Part shown: positions 46,522 to 55,915 of the stretch, in pieces
How positions within the stretch are numbered: position 1 is the first letter of the stretch
Layout: each line of letters begins with the position of its first letter
Source: Rhodospirillaceae bacterium
GTDB lineage: Bacteria > Pseudomonadota > Alphaproteobacteria > UBA6615
NCBI GenBank assembly: GCA_018667335.1
Contig: JABIVD010000027.1
Span: 1-64,000 of the forward strand
Direction of reading: 5' to 3'
DNA length: 64,000 nucleotides
Notes under the pieces: model-generated
What the model was told of the DNA's origin: nothing
What the model saw: the letters and a program-made list of their open reading frames with translations, nothing else
Databases searched by the model: none
Program-made: the position numbers and the translations under genes

Positions 46522-46983
46522 TCAGGAACCCTTCTTCTCGGGATTGTCCCGGTAGAGCATGAACCGCGCGAGCGGTCGCTTGATCAAATACAGATACCCG
46601 CCGTGCGCGACGACGAGCCAGATGACGATCCCCGAGACGCCCTCGTGGAGGTCGTCGAATATCTCACCGTCATCGGTCAGTGTGAGCAGCCCGGTTGCGG
46701 TCGCCACGATCACGGACACGGCGACAGCAAGAATCAGGGATTTGCTGATCGCCGGATGGGTGATCGCGTTGGTCCACTCGATTCCGTCGAACACCGGATA
46801 GAACCGGTTGAGCCCCAGTTGGCGCGGGTTGAACACCGCCCATCCGAGCCGCGCGACTATGATCACGCCGACGACATAACCCAGCCAGTCGTGGATGAAG
46901 CCGAAATCCCCGGTGAAGTAGGCCAGTAACGTCGTGATCGCGAGGACCGCGTGGTACCAGCGAACTTTGTGCATGAGGCTCAT
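46522..46983 (-). CDS. Cytochrome b/b561 domain protein
   Basis: A small inner-membrane b-type cytochrome of 153 residues with four predicted helices. Histidines in suitable positions are in KVRWYHAVLA, GFIHDWLG, and DLHEGVSGIVIWLVVAHGGYLYL. The domain is related to cytochrome b561 and Ni/Fe-hydrogenase b subunits, which pass electrons across the membrane. No dedicated c-type cytochrome partner is present. It follows the SDR gene by about 78 bases on the same strand. Confidence 0.88.
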   Translation of the reverse strand: MSLMHKVRWYHAVLAITTLLAYFTGDFGFIHDWLGYVVGVIIVARLGWAVFNPRQLGLNRFYPVFDGIEWTNAITHPAISKSLILAVAVSVIVATATGLLTLTDDGEIFDDLHEGVSGIVIWLVVAHGGYLYLIKRPLARFMLYRDNPEKKGS

Positions 46984-47060
46984 GGCAAACTCTCAAACCT
47001 AAGAACTCAAGGGACGCAGGGAATGGCATCCCTGCCCCAGTATCCCGGGCAAATCCACGA

Positions 47061-47843
47061 CTAGAACGTCTTCACGTCGCCCGCGCCGCCATAGGCCATC
47101 CAGCCGCCGTCGACGAACAGGGTCTCGCCGGTGATGAACGACGCGAAGTCGGATGCCAGGAAGGCGATCGCCTGCCCCACTTCGGCCGGCGTGCCGAGCC
47201 GGCCCATGGGCGTGCGGTTGTTGATCCGCTCGGTGTCCACCTTGTCGGCATCGATCAGGCCCTGGATCATCGGCGTGGCAATATAGCCCGGACCGACGGC
47301 ATTTATGCGCACGCCGTGCGGGCCCCATTCGCAGGCCAATTCTTTGGTCAGCGCAATGATCGCGGCTTTCGACGGACCATAGGCCGTGCGCCGCGGCCAG
47401 CCGCCGGGGCCATTGACCGAGGCGATGTTGACGATTGCACCAGACGACTGAGGCACCATTACCCGCGCGGCCGCGCGGCAGATCTGGTACGTGCCCTTGA
47501 AATTGACGTCCATGATCCGCTGCCACGGCTCCATGTCCCGTTCGAGGGCGTATTTCACTTCGTCGACGATGCCGGCCGCATTCACGGCGATATCGAGCCC
47601 GCCGAGGGCCTGTGCGGCGGCCGACACGGTCGATTCCGCCTGCGATTCATCGGCCACGTCACAAACGAAGGTCGGGCAGTCGCCGAGATCGGCGCTGACA
47701 GCGGCTAAACCGTCCGCGTTGATGTCTGAAATGGCCACACTTGCGCCGAGACCGCGCAGAACACCGGCGGTCACAGCACCGATGCCGCTGGCGCCGCCGG
47801 TCACGAGTGCCCGCTTGCCGTCGAGTGAAATGCCGTTGGTCAT
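47061..47843 (-). CDS. SDR family oxidoreductase
   Basis: A 260-residue classical short-chain dehydrogenase. Motifs are ALVTGGASGIGAVTAG, NAAG, VNIASVNGPGG, and the catalytic YGPSK. The C-terminus FITGETLFVDGGWMAYGG is usual. The ATG at 47843 starts the fold; an in-frame ATG 60 bases upstream is less likely. It lies downstream of, and on the same strand as, the MarR gene, which may control it. Confidence 0.91.
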   Translation of the reverse strand: MTNGISLDGKRALVTGGASGIGAVTAGVLRGLGASVAISDINADGLAAVSADLGDCPTFVCDVADESQAESTVSAAAQALGGLDIAVNAAGIVDEVKYALERDMEPWQRIMDVNFKGTYQICRAAARVMVPQSSGAIVNIASVNGPGGWPRRTAYGPSKAAIIALTKELACEWGPHGVRINAVGPGYIATPMIQGLIDADKVDTERINNRTPMGRLGTPAEVGQAIAFLASDFASFITGETLFVDGGWMAYGGAGDVKTF

Positions 47844-47958
47844 ATCCGCGTCCCCACCATGAATCAGGACGTTGATTGGACCATTGCCGACACGACGCGG
47901 CAAGGCTCGAAGCCGGGTCGACGGCGATAATCGCGAAATTTAGAGAGGAACGGTGACG

Positions 47959-48423
47959 CTAGCCGAACTGGATGTCGTCGGACCAGACACGCTCGAGGCC
48001 ACGCAACAGTGACCAGGCGGCACCGACATTGTCATCCTCGGCATTGAGCGTGCTTGCGTGCCGGGTTTCCATTTCGACCAGGGACGCGCACAGGCTTCCG
48101 CCCTTCTCGGTCGCGCGGATCCGGACCGAACGCCGGTCACGTTCCGAGCGCTCCTGATCGAGGTAACCGGTCTCGACCAGATGGCGGACGTTGTAGGTCA
48201 CGTTGGAACCGATGTAGTAGCCACGGTCCACCAATTCACGGATCGAGACCTCGGAGGCCTGCACGTTCATCAGCAGCAACGCCTGGACGGCGTTGATGTC
48301 GTCAATACCGAGCTGGCTCAGTTCATAGCGGATGACATCCAGGTAGCGACGGTGCAACCGCTCGATCAAGCGGGTGATGTCGCCATAGGAGGCCGCGGTG
48401 GTATTTCCAGAAGCGTCAGGCAT
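47959..48423 (-). CDS. MarR family transcriptional regulator
   Basis: A 154-residue winged-helix regulator. The recognition part runs through VSIRELVDRGYYIGSNVTYNVRHLVETGYLDQERSERDRRSVRIRATEKG, with the beta-wing DRRSVRI typical of MarR. The N-terminal helices that form the dimer are present. It resembles the LdtR-type subgroup of Alphaproteobacteria, but this is only a suggestion. It lies upstream of the SDR gene on the same strand. Confidence 0.9.
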   Translation of the reverse strand: MPDASGNTTAASYGDITRLIERLHRRYLDVIRYELSQLGIDDINAVQALLLMNVQASEVSIRELVDRGYYIGSNVTYNVRHLVETGYLDQERSERDRRSVRIRATEKGGSLCASLVEMETRHASTLNAEDDNVGAAWSLLRGLERVWSDDIQFG

Positions 48424-48502
48424 ACCCGCATCTTGCGTGAGAGTTTCTTAACGACGGGTGAACAATAGATTGGACGCGAGATAATCATGCGTCCGGCGGC
48501 AA

Positions 48503-48715
48503 TCAGACGGGAATCGTCGCCGCCTCGCCGTCGTCATAGTAGGTCCCTGCATCGCCGATGCCCGCAACGCTCTGTGCCCAATCGCCGGCCCGACGATCAA
48601 TGGAAACATCGGCCATATTGCCTGTCACGATGGTGCCCGGATTGCCGTCGTCATAGTCACGGCGCGCTGCGGTGGAAGGGATCTCGGCGCGGGTCGGTGA
48701 TGTCGTCTGTTTCAT
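48503..48715 (-). CDS. Small protein with two YDDG motifs, unknown
   Basis: A 70-residue protein that I do not recognise. It contains two matching motifs, YDDGNPGTI (about 20-28) and YDDGEAATI (about 60-68), separated by a polar region with SIDRRAGDW. No signal peptide or membrane segment is seen. The ATG at 48715 follows AAAGG at usable spacing; a longer reading frame from 48784 lacks support. It lies between the tadE genes and the MarR gene on the same strand. Confidence 0.6.
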   Translation of the reverse strand: MKQTTSPTRAEIPSTAARRDYDDGNPGTIVTGNMADVSIDRRAGDWAQSVAGIGDAGTYYDDGEAATIPV

Positions 48716-48805
48716 CGGAAAGAACCTTTCAATGGGGCCAAGTCGATGATGAAACCCTATCCGTGCAAGCCGGCGATGTGCCATTTATTTCTGCGTTCTC
48801 TACTG

Positions 48806-48864
48806 TTTACGCGTAAATAACTTTACAAACGATCGCCCATGATCCGTCAATGATGTAACGATCG
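48806..48864. promoter_or_regulatory. Palindrome and direct repeats upstream of the YDDG gene
   Basis: TTTACGCGTAAA (48806-48817) is a perfect 12-bp palindrome about 90 bases before the start of the small gene. Two direct copies of AACGATCG (48828-48835 and 48857-48864) follow, the second touching the stop of the tadE gene. The layout suits binding of a dimeric regulator, but no factor can be named. Confidence 0.45.
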
Positions 48865-49461
48865 TCACTCCGCCGCCATGGCCAGAATGGCCGTGGTCCG
48901 GGGCCGATAGATCGCCTGGTAATAGAGGCGTTGCGCCGGAATCATGATGGGTAACAGGAACGGCTCATAGTCGAAATAGACTTCCGTCACGACCAACCCC
49001 TCACCTTCGTCGACGTTGAAATTCAGCGGCAGAACCGCCGCATCCCCGGGCAACCCAACCAGGCTGGGCTCGGTGACATGACCCGCGCCGATCTGCTGCC
49101 AGAGAATTTCCGGCCCCGTTGCCTCGCCGATCACCGACGTGACGATGATGTTCCCGGCATCGAACAGGTCAAACGGTTGGCCGAGCTGGTCGGCGGCGGC
49201 GAAATAATCGTCAAAATCCGCCTCGTCGAGCGCTTCGGCACGGGCGACGAAGTCCCCGACGAAGCTGGTCACACGCTCCATCTTCTGGTTGACCAGCGCG
49301 AACCGGGCAAACTCGACCCCGCCCATCAGCAATCCGATCATGACCGGCATGGCAAACGCGAATTCCAGCATCACGCCGCCGCGCCGATCGCGAAAAAAGG
49401 GCATGAAAGCGGCCAGAAAGGCGAATTTTCGGGACGGATAAACGCTATTCGATGATTCCAT
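48865..49461 (-). CDS. TadE-like minor pseudopilin (second copy)
   Basis: A 198-residue component of the Flp pilus. A basic segment is followed by the class III prepilin-like motif RRGGVMLEFAFAMPVM, with Glu at +5 of the likely cleavage site, and a hydrophobic helix. The rest is periplasmic, with no cysteines. The ATG at 49461 is preferred because GGAGG lies six bases before it. It overlaps the end of the upstream tadE gene by 17 bases, so the two pseudopilins are translationally coupled. Confidence 0.85.
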   Translation of the reverse strand: MESSNSVYPSRKFAFLAAFMPFFRDRRGGVMLEFAFAMPVMIGLLMGGVEFARFALVNQKMERVTSFVGDFVARAEALDEADFDDYFAAADQLGQPFDLFDAGNIIVTSVIGEATGPEILWQQIGAGHVTEPSLVGLPGDAAVLPLNFNVDEGEGLVVTEVYFDYEPFLLPIMIPAQRLYYQAIYRPRTTAILAMAAE

Positions 49462-50086
49462 CGCCATCCTCCAGGTCATAGGGCTCGTTGCGCACGGCGA
49501 TGCTGGCGACAAGCTGAATCACATTGTCGTCGCCGCCGATCAGATGGTTGAGAAAACCGGTCAAAGAGGGCGCGTCATAGGTCACCCGGTAGAGAACCAC
49601 CTCGCCCGATTGGCCGGCGCTGGCGAGGCCCTGATCCGGGTCCCACTGGGCATTTCCGTTGATATCGGTATAGGTCTCGCCCATATCGTAGACGCCGTTG
49701 AACGGCGCCCCATCCACGAAAGGCTCCGGTGCCCCGATGACGTCGAAACTGCCATAGGTCAGGACATCGATCTGCGCCTCATCGGTGTCCACGAGGCCGA
49801 TCGTCCGATCGGCGATGATGTCCTGGATGATGGAGAGCCGTTCGGCCTCGTCCTGACCGGTGACGCCGTAGCGGGCCGCATCGCGCACCGCGCCTTCCAT
49901 GAGGGCTTCGGTCGAGAGCACCATCCCGACTTCCATCGTCCCCAGAATGGTGAGGATGAAGAGCGGCCCGACAAGCGCAAACTCGACACCCGCGATCCCC
50001 GACTGATCTCGTCGGAATTTATCGAAAATTCTATTGAATACAGGTAGTTGTGATTTACTTCCTGATAACTTAGTTGAATTTATCAT
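49445..50086 (-). CDS. tadE: TadE-like minor pseudopilin
   Basis: A 213-residue pseudopilin. The RRDQSGIAGVEFALVGPLF segment has the cleavage site after Gly30 and Glu at +5, followed by a hydrophobic helix. The large periplasmic part ends in an acidic tail. AAGGATG precedes the ATG. The first 25 codons are strikingly AT-rich compared with the rest. Its start is only 32 bases from the divergent tadD start, so each promoter must overlap the other gene's beginning. Confidence 0.86.
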   Translation of the reverse strand: MINSTKLSGSKSQLPVFNRIFDKFRRDQSGIAGVEFALVGPLFILTILGTMEVGMVLSTEALMEGAVRDAARYGVTGQDEAERLSIIQDIIADRTIGLVDTDEAQIDVLTYGSFDVIGAPEPFVDGAPFNGVYDMGETYTDINGNAQWDPDQGLASAGQSGEVVLYRVTYDAPSLTGFLNHLIGGDDNVIQLVASIAVRNEPYDLEDGDGIIE

Positions 50087-50118
50087 GGTGTCATCCTTTC
50101 ACTTCCAGAGGCATCCAG

Positions 50119-50970
50119 ATGACCCTCGTTGAACGACTGAAACAGCACCCTGCCCGGCTCGCAATTGCCGCCGGCCTCCTGCTCTCCGCCTGTGCCCCGG
50201 CCGCCCATACCGACGGCGTGTCCGGCGGTGGCAGCGACACGATGCTGCGGATCGGAGATGCGGCACGTGATGCCGGCGATATCGGGGCGGCAATCCCGAT
50301 CTACCGCCGTGCCCACATGCTGGCACCCTTGCAGCTGGATCCGTTGCTGCGTCTGGGCGACATACTGGGCGATGTTGATGCCCATCGAGAGGCCGGAAAT
50401 GCCTGGAAACGGGCGTTGGCGATCGATCCGCGCAGCTTTGAAGCCCGGCTCGGATATGGCGAGACCCTGGCAGCGTTGGACCAGCCCATACTCGCACTCG
50501 AGCAATTCCGGCTGGCCTCCGATCTGGGCGGCAACGCTGATCTGTTCAATGGCATGGGCGTGTCCCACGATCTGCTGGGCGACGCGGCGGCGGCGCAGTT
50601 GGCCTACCGCGACGGGCTGAACGAGACCCGAAGCCTCAAGCTCCTCAACAACCTCGGGCTGTCCCTGGCTCTCTCTGGGGAATACGACGAAGCGATTGCG
50701 GTCCTGGAGGAAGCCAACGGCTTCAAGGCTGCAGGATCGCGCCACCGCACCAACCTGGCGCTCGCCTATGCCCTCTCGGGCCAAGCTGGCCGGGCCCGGG
50801 CCATCATGGCGATGGACACCGACGAGGTGTCGGCCCAGCGCGCACAGGCGTTCTACACGATGCTCGCCAGCCTGCCCGACCATGAATCCCGGGTCGCGGC
50901 GGTCGGCACCTACAGTGCGGTTCGCGGAAACGGCGCGCACAGCACCGGGAATCCGCGCCGCGCGCGCTAA
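50119..50970 (+). CDS. tadD: TadD-like TPR lipoprotein
   Basis: A 283-residue lipoprotein with lipobox LLSAC (Cys25). The mature part consists of tetratricopeptide repeats from about residue 45 onward, such as AAIPIYRRAHMLAPLQLDPLLRLGDILGD and EAGNAWKRALAIDPRSFEARLGYGE. TadD assists assembly of the outer-membrane secretin. The ATG at 50119 follows AGAGG. It is divergent from tadE and converges on tadC, so it is its own transcription unit. Confidence 0.87.
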   Translation: MTLVERLKQHPARLAIAAGLLLSACAPAAHTDGVSGGGSDTMLRIGDAARDAGDIGAAIPIYRRAHMLAPLQLDPLLRLGDILGDVDAHREAGNAWKRALAIDPRSFEARLGYGETLAALDQPILALEQFRLASDLGGNADLFNGMGVSHDLLGDAAAAQLAYRDGLNETRSLKLLNNLGLSLALSGEYDEAIAVLEEANGFKAAGSRHRTNLALAYALSGQAGRARAIMAMDTDEVSAQRAQAFYTMLASLPDHESRVAAVGTYSAVRGNGAHSTGNPRRAR

Positions 50971-51002
50971 ACGCAGACTATCTGGATGCGCTGCGGGGTG
51001 GA

Positions 51003-51974
51003 TCACAACACGCCCTTCAGCGCATCGATGGTCTGCAGCGCGCCAGGGCCGATCAACACCACGAACAACGCGGGCATGATGAAGATAATCATCGGGACGG
51101 TGAGCACCGCCGGCAGGCGTGCCGCCTTCTCCTCTGCCTTCATCAGGCGGTTTGTCCGCATTTCCGAAGACAACACCCGCAAAGCCTGAGACAGCGGCGT
51201 GCCATACCGCTCCGTCTGGGCGAGCGTGTTGACGAGGCCACGCATACCGGAGATATGGACCCGCCGGGCCAGGTTCTGCAGTGCCTGCGCACGATCGGGC
51301 AGAAACCCCAACTCAATCGACGTCAGGCTGATCTCGTCGGCGAATTCCGGCCAGGACTGACGGAGTTCGCGCCCGACCCTCTCGAGTGCGGCATCGAGGC
51401 TCAGTCCCGCCTCGGCGCAGATCACCATCAGATCGAGACCGTCCGGCATCGCCTTGGTGATTTTCTGTTTGCGACGCGAGACGACGTTGGCCGTGAACAA
51501 ATCCGGTGCATAAGCCCCCAGAATCACCGCCAGCAACGCGATCAGCAGCTTGGTCGTGGGGCCGAAATCGAAGACCGGGAGCAAATACAGGAAAATCACC
51601 GCAACCAGCCCGAAGGCGAGCGGCAGCGCGAATTTGAGAAATAGATAGACGACCATCGCGTCCTTGCCACGCCATCCGGCTTGCAGGAGCTTCTCGCTGA
51701 TCCGCTTGGCCTGGCTGGATTGCAGCAACCGCAGTCGGTCCACGACACCGGTCGCCATGTTCAGGCCGCGGATACGCATGGGATGGGACCGGGGCTGCAA
51801 CCGCACGCGTTGGAGCACCACCCGCCGGTCGGCAAGTGAGCGCATCCGCGCCTTGATCGGCCGCGGCGCAATCAGGCCCGTCCAGACCGCCAGAACGGCC
51901 GCTATCGCCGCGAGACCGGCAAGCCAGACGATCAGCTCCTCCATCGGAATGGGAATCAATTCACCCGGGGTCAT
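51003..51974 (-). CDS. tadC: TadC, type II secretion F-family platform protein
   Basis: An inner-membrane platform subunit of the Flp pilus, 323 residues. The T2SSF domain holds ICAEAGLSLDAALERVGRELR and LAQTERYGTPLSQALRVLSSEMR, with helices on either side and a last membrane segment near the C-terminus. It overlaps tadB by four bases. It is the last gene of the long minus-strand operon. Confidence 0.94.
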   Translation of the reverse strand: MTPGELIPIPMEELIVWLAGLAAIAAVLAVWTGLIAPRPIKARMRSLADRRVVLQRVRLQPRSHPMRIRGLNMATGVVDRLRLLQSSQAKRISEKLLQAGWRGKDAMVVYLFLKFALPLAFGLVAVIFLYLLPVFDFGPTTKLLIALLAVILGAYAPDLFTANVVSRRKQKITKAMPDGLDLMVICAEAGLSLDAALERVGRELRQSWPEFADEISLTSIELGFLPDRAQALQNLARRVHISGMRGLVNTLAQTERYGTPLSQALRVLSSEMRTNRLMKAEEKAARLPAVLTVPMIIFIMPALFVVLIGPGALQTIDALKGVL

Positions 51975-52978
51975 ATTTCGAACCTCACCATTTTTGCCAT
52001 GATCGCGATGCCCGTGAACTGACTGGCCAGGCCGAACCCGATCAGGGTGGAGCCGCGCGGATCGGTGAACAGGGTCATCACGTAGCCGGTGTTCACGAAG
52101 AAGATGATGCCGAACATGATGAAAGGCAGAGAACCGAGGATCCAGGCGCTCGCCTTGGGCTCGGATGCCATCGCCTTGATGCGTTGTTTCATCTGGCCAC
52201 GCTTGCGCAGCACATCGGCCAGATTCTCAAGGGTCTCCCCCAGGTTGCCGCCGGTCTCGCGCTGCACGGTGATCGACACAACGAAGAACTTGAACTCGGG
52301 CGTGTCGATCCGGGGCACGGCATCCCACAGGGCGTCTTCCAGGGTCTGCCCGAAACGCACGGCATCGGTGATGGTCTGGAACTCCTGCCCGACCGGTTTC
52401 TGCATTTCGCGCGCCACGGTCATGATCGATTCCACCACCGGAAGGCCGGAGCGTATGCCGCGCACAATCAGGTCGATGGCCTCGGGAAACTGGGCCGTGA
52501 AGATGCGTTGGCGCCGGTTGCCGAGATAGCCGATGAACATGTGCGGCAACAACATGCCGATCGCGCAGCCACCCAGAATCGAAACCGGGGCGGAAAACGC
52601 AAACAGGAAGGACATCGCGCTGCCGATCAGAAACCCAACCACGATGCAGGACACGAGATACTGTCCGACGCTAATCGAACGGCCCGTTCGGCGCAGGCGA
52701 CGGCGGAGCATTTCGCGCCGTGGCAGCAAGCGTTTGAGGATACGGTCCACCGACGGCAGTGAGCTGTCATGCTGGGACAGACGCAGGGTCGGCGTGCCAT
52801 CGGCTGCCACCCGGGGCTCCCAACGGTGCATCACGGTGTTCAGTCGCTTGTTTGTCTGGCGCTGCTCGCCGAACAGCAAAATTCCGCCAACGACCGACAG
52901 GCACACCGTCGCCAGCACCACGCTCGCCACCATCACCGCGACGGACAAATCCACCGTGCCGAACATCGTGCCCTCCAT
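51971..52978 (-). CDS. tadB: TadB, type II secretion F-family platform protein
   Basis: A 335-residue partner of TadC. An N-terminal helix, a cytoplasmic segment and the T2SSF domain with PEAIDLIVRGIRSGLPVVESI and FFVVSITVQRETGGNLGETLENLADVLR are present, followed by two membrane helices. The ATG at 52978 overlaps the stop of tadA (ATGA). Confidence 0.94.
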   Translation of the reverse strand: MEGTMFGTVDLSVAVMVASVVLATVCLSVVGGILLFGEQRQTNKRLNTVMHRWEPRVAADGTPTLRLSQHDSSLPSVDRILKRLLPRREMLRRRLRRTGRSISVGQYLVSCIVVGFLIGSAMSFLFAFSAPVSILGGCAIGMLLPHMFIGYLGNRRQRIFTAQFPEAIDLIVRGIRSGLPVVESIMTVAREMQKPVGQEFQTITDAVRFGQTLEDALWDAVPRIDTPEFKFFVVSITVQRETGGNLGETLENLADVLRKRGQMKQRIKAMASEPKASAWILGSLPFIMFGIIFFVNTGYVMTLFTDPRGSTLIGFGLASQFTGIAIMAKMVRFEI

Positions 52979-54705
52979 CAGCGCAACGCCTCCGTGAGAG
53001 CCCGGCCGAGACCGAAATACTCTGCCTTCGTGGTCAGGTGCGGCCGCACCCCGGAATATTCGTATGTGCCCGTGATCCGGCCGGAGGGATCGTCGCCCTC
53101 ATACTTGAAAACGAAGAGATCCTGGGTGGTGACAACGTCACCTTCCATCCCGACCACCTCCATGACGTGGGTGATTCGGCGCACGCCGTCGCGCATTCGG
53201 CTGACCTGCACGATGATATCGAGCGCGGCGGCGATCTGGGTTCGCACCGCCTTGGCCGGCAGATTGATCCCTGCCATGCCGACCATGTTTTCCAATCGGG
53301 TCAGGGCCTCGCGCGGACGATTGGCGTGAACCGTACACATGGACCCTTCATGGCCCGTGTTCATGGCCTGCAACATGTCCACGGCCTCCGACCCACGCAC
53401 CTCGCCCAGGATAATGCGATCCGGGCGCATCCGCAGCGCGTTCTTGACCAGATCGCGCATGGTTATCGCCCCCTGCCCCTCGAGGTTCGCCGGGCGTGTC
53501 TCGAGGCGGACGACATGGGGCTGCTGGAGCTGCAACTCGGCCGCATCCTCGATGGTCACGACGCGTTCGCCATGATCGATCATCTGCGACAGCGCATTCA
53601 GGAGGGTCGTCTTACCGGACCCGGTACCGCCGGAGATCAGGATATTCAGTTGGGCACGGGCGCTGATCCGCAACACCTTCGCCATCGCCGTCGACAGGTT
53701 GTTCTGATCCTCCATCACATCGAGGGTGATCTTTTTCTTGGCAAATTTACGGATCGAGATCGTCGGCCCATCGATGGCCAGCGGCGGGATGATGATGTTC
53801 ACCCGGCTGCCATCGGCCAGTCGGGCATCGACCAACGGGTTCGATTCGTCGATCCGCCGGCCGATATGCGAGACGATCCGCGTCGAGATGTTCATCACGT
53901 GTTTGTTGTCGCGGAACGCGACATCGGTCAGCTCAAGCTTGCCGAACCGCTCGATGTAAATTTGGTTGTAGCCGTTGACCATGATATCGGTGATGTCCTC
54001 GTCGGCGAGGAGTGGCTCAAGCGGGCCCAGCCCGAGCATTTCATCGAGAAGCACCTTGATCAGATCCTGCTGCTCGAACTGATTGAGCTGCAGTTTCTCC
54101 TCGTGAAGGATTTCCGTGACGATGTCGGCGATTTGAGCCTCGAGCTCCTCACGCGGCAGGGTCACGGCCGTTCCAACGTCGATGCGCTCGACCAGCTCCG
54201 GCTGGACCTTCCGACGCGCGTCTTCCACCACCTTCGAGACCTGGCGTTTCTCCGTCTTCAGGTTTTCGAGTGAGTACGCGCTCGCGGGGTCCGGATTACC
54301 GGTGCTCATGTTTTCCGGTGTCAGGCTTGCCACCGGCTCTGCAGGCTCGGCGCGAACCGGCGCAACGTAGACCTGGTTCAGCACACGGGTGATCAGGTCG
54401 CGCTGTTCGATCTGATTGAGCTTGCGGTAACCGCGGCCCAGAACCTTTTCTGCCGTGCGGGCCACCAGGGCCGCGACCTCGCCGCGCGAGGCGCCCTCCG
54501 CTCCGTCGCCGTCATGGATAGCCGCGACAATTTTTTCCTCGAATTGCGTAGGCTCCAGACCCGCATCGAATTCGGCATCGGAATCGACGTGACCCGCATC
54601 CGCAAACGCGACCACATTTTCGTGCACCTGCGGAGAAGACGCGCTCGGCGGGATATCCCGGCCGGAAGCTGCCGGTGTCCCGTCGGATCGCCGGCCGAAA
54701 CTCAT
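52978..54705 (-). CDS. cpaF: Flp pilus assembly ATPase TadA/CpaF
   Basis: The hexameric ATPase that powers pilus assembly. The core has Walker [11 protein letters not shown] (358-367), [13 protein letters not shown] (429-441) with the Walker B region, and histidine-box residues near TVHANRP (458-464). At 575 residues it is longer than most relatives. The helical module preceding the core, [17 protein letters not shown] (207-223), is normal; an earlier copy, [17 protein letters not shown] (96-112), is not, and a Ser/Thr/Pro-rich linker joins them. The extreme N-terminus (1-60) is low in complexity. It overlaps cpaE by four bases. Confidence 0.95.
   Translation of the reverse strand: MSFGRRSDGTPAASGRDIPPSASSPQVHENVVAFADAGHVDSDAEFDAGLEPTQFEEKIVAAIHDGDGAEGASRGEVAALVARTAEKVLGRGYRKLNQIEQRDLITRVLNQVYVAPVRAEPAEPVASLTPENMSTGNPDPASAYSLENLKTEKRQVSKVVEDARRKVQPELVERIDVGTAVTLPREELEAQIADIVTEILHEEKLQLNQFEQQDLIKVLLDEMLGLGPLEPLLADEDITDIMVNGYNQIYIERFGKLELTDVAFRDNKHVMNISTRIVSHIGRRIDESNPLVDARLADGSRVNIIIPPLAIDGPTISIRKFAKKKITLDVMEDQNNLSTAMAKVLRISARAQLNILISGGTGSGKTTLLNALSQMIDHGERVVTIEDAAELQLQQPHVVRLETRPANLEGQGAITMRDLVKNALRMRPDRIILGEVRGSEAVDMLQAMNTGHEGSMCTVHANRPREALTRLENMVGMAGINLPAKAVRTQIAAALDIIVQVSRMRDGVRRITHVMEVVGMEGDVVTTQDLFVFKYEGDDPSGRITGTYEYSGVRPHLTTKAEYFGLGRALTEALR
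54037..54483 (-). repeat. Internal protein duplication in CpaF N-terminus
   Basis: Residues 75-113 (54367-54483) and 187-223 (54037-54147) align without gaps over their last 20 positions: LNQxEQxDLIxxxL is shared. Both are preceded by similar amphipathic helices ([14 protein letters not shown] and [15 protein letters not shown]). The region between is a linker of about 70 residues. Confidence 0.75.
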
Positions 54706-55913
54706 GCCTGCGCCTGCGCGTCAGCTTTGCGAAACGACAACAGTCCGCGCCGTTTCTTCGGCAGTGGCGCAATCTCCTGAACGATCTTGCGCAGTCCGAC
54801 AGCGAACTTCCCGCGTCCCGCAATCTGGGCGACAGGCTTGCCCGTGGTCGCCGCATTGCCCGCCTTTGGGTCCTCCGGAAGGCGCGCAATCACGGGCTTG
54901 GGCACACCCTTGCCGAACTGGGCCGCGGGAATTCCCTTGGCGCCCCCGGTGCGGTTCAGGATAACGGCAATATCCGAATCCCGATTGAGCCCATCGCAAT
55001 AGTTGGCCACGCGCATCGTGTCGCGCATGCCTGCGAGGGACAGGTCGGACACCACGTAGATGTGTGACGCGTCTGAGATCACGTTGGCATTCACGTAGCA
55101 AAGCGTGCGCGGAATATCGATCCAGACCCAATCGAAACTGCGGCGCAGCTCTTCAATCAGGCGCTCGATCCCGGCACTGCTGTAGCTCGCGTCGCGGGCC
55201 AGGTCCTCTTCCGCCGCGAGCACGGAAAAGTTCGCGGTCTTGGGCACGAGCGCGCTGGCCAGAAACAGGGCGTCGACCCGGTCGGGATTGCGCAACGTCT
55301 CGATCATGCCGCCGGCCGGCACAAGATCGAGGGACAGCGCGGTCGAACCGAATTGCAAATCGAGATCCACCAGAACCACCTTCTGGTTTTGCTCCTCGGC
55401 CAACATCCACGCACCATTCGTGGCGATCGTGGTCGCCCCCACCCCGCCGCGCGCGCCAATCGTCACCACGATTTTGCCAAGCGGCACGTCCACGGCTTCG
55501 ATCACATGTTGCTCGCGGAACGCCGCCGCAAGCAGGGCCGTCTCCAGCTCTTCCGGGCTGAGTGGCTTGACAAGATAATCCGCGACCCCCGCCGCGACGA
55601 ACTGTTTGTAGAGCCCAAGATCGTTGACTGTTCCAAGCGCCACAACCTGCGTGGAGGGCTCGCAGGATTCCGCCAGGGTCAACAGCTCTTCGAGGGGTTG
55701 CTCGCTGTTGCCGAGATCAACCACCAGCAAGTCCGGTGCGCGCGTACTGCCGAGGTAACTGGCAGCGGCATTCAGGCCACCCTCCATCACAGTCGCGCCG
55801 GGCCAGTGATAGCTCGCGACCTGTTCGATCATCGTCGCGGTTACGGAATCTGCCGCGAATGCCGCCAGGACGACCCCGCTCTCCCGTCTCGTATCAATCG
55901 CTGCAACCGTCAT
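54702..55913 (-). CDS. cpaE: Pilus assembly protein CpaE/TadZ (ParA/MinD-like)
   Basis: Positions the pilus machine at the cell pole. The N-terminal domain (1-125) is receiver-like, with DLLVVDLG (Asp66) and VKP (Lys116). The C-terminal ATPase-like domain has the degenerate P-loop GARGGVGATT (153-162), in which the signature lysine of ParA proteins is absent, as usual for CpaE. LVDLDLQFGSTALSLDL is the switch region. 403 residues is normal. It is two bases downstream of cpaD. Confidence 0.93.
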   Translation of the reverse strand: MTVAAIDTRRESGVVLAAFAADSVTATMIEQVASYHWPGATVMEGGLNAAASYLGSTRAPDLLVVDLGNSEQPLEELLTLAESCEPSTQVVALGTVNDLGLYKQFVAAGVADYLVKPLSPEELETALLAAAFREQHVIEAVDVPLGKIVVTIGARGGVGATTIATNGAWMLAEEQNQKVVLVDLDLQFGSTALSLDLVPAGGMIETLRNPDRVDALFLASALVPKTANFSVLAAEEDLARDASYSSAGIERLIEELRRSFDWVWIDIPRTLCYVNANVISDASHIYVVSDLSLAGMRDTMRVANYCDGLNRDSDIAVILNRTGGAKGIPAAQFGKGVPKPVIARLPEDPKAGNAATTGKPVAQIAGRGKFAVGLRKIVQEIAPLPKKRRGLLSFRKADAQAQA

Positions 55914-55915
55914 GA

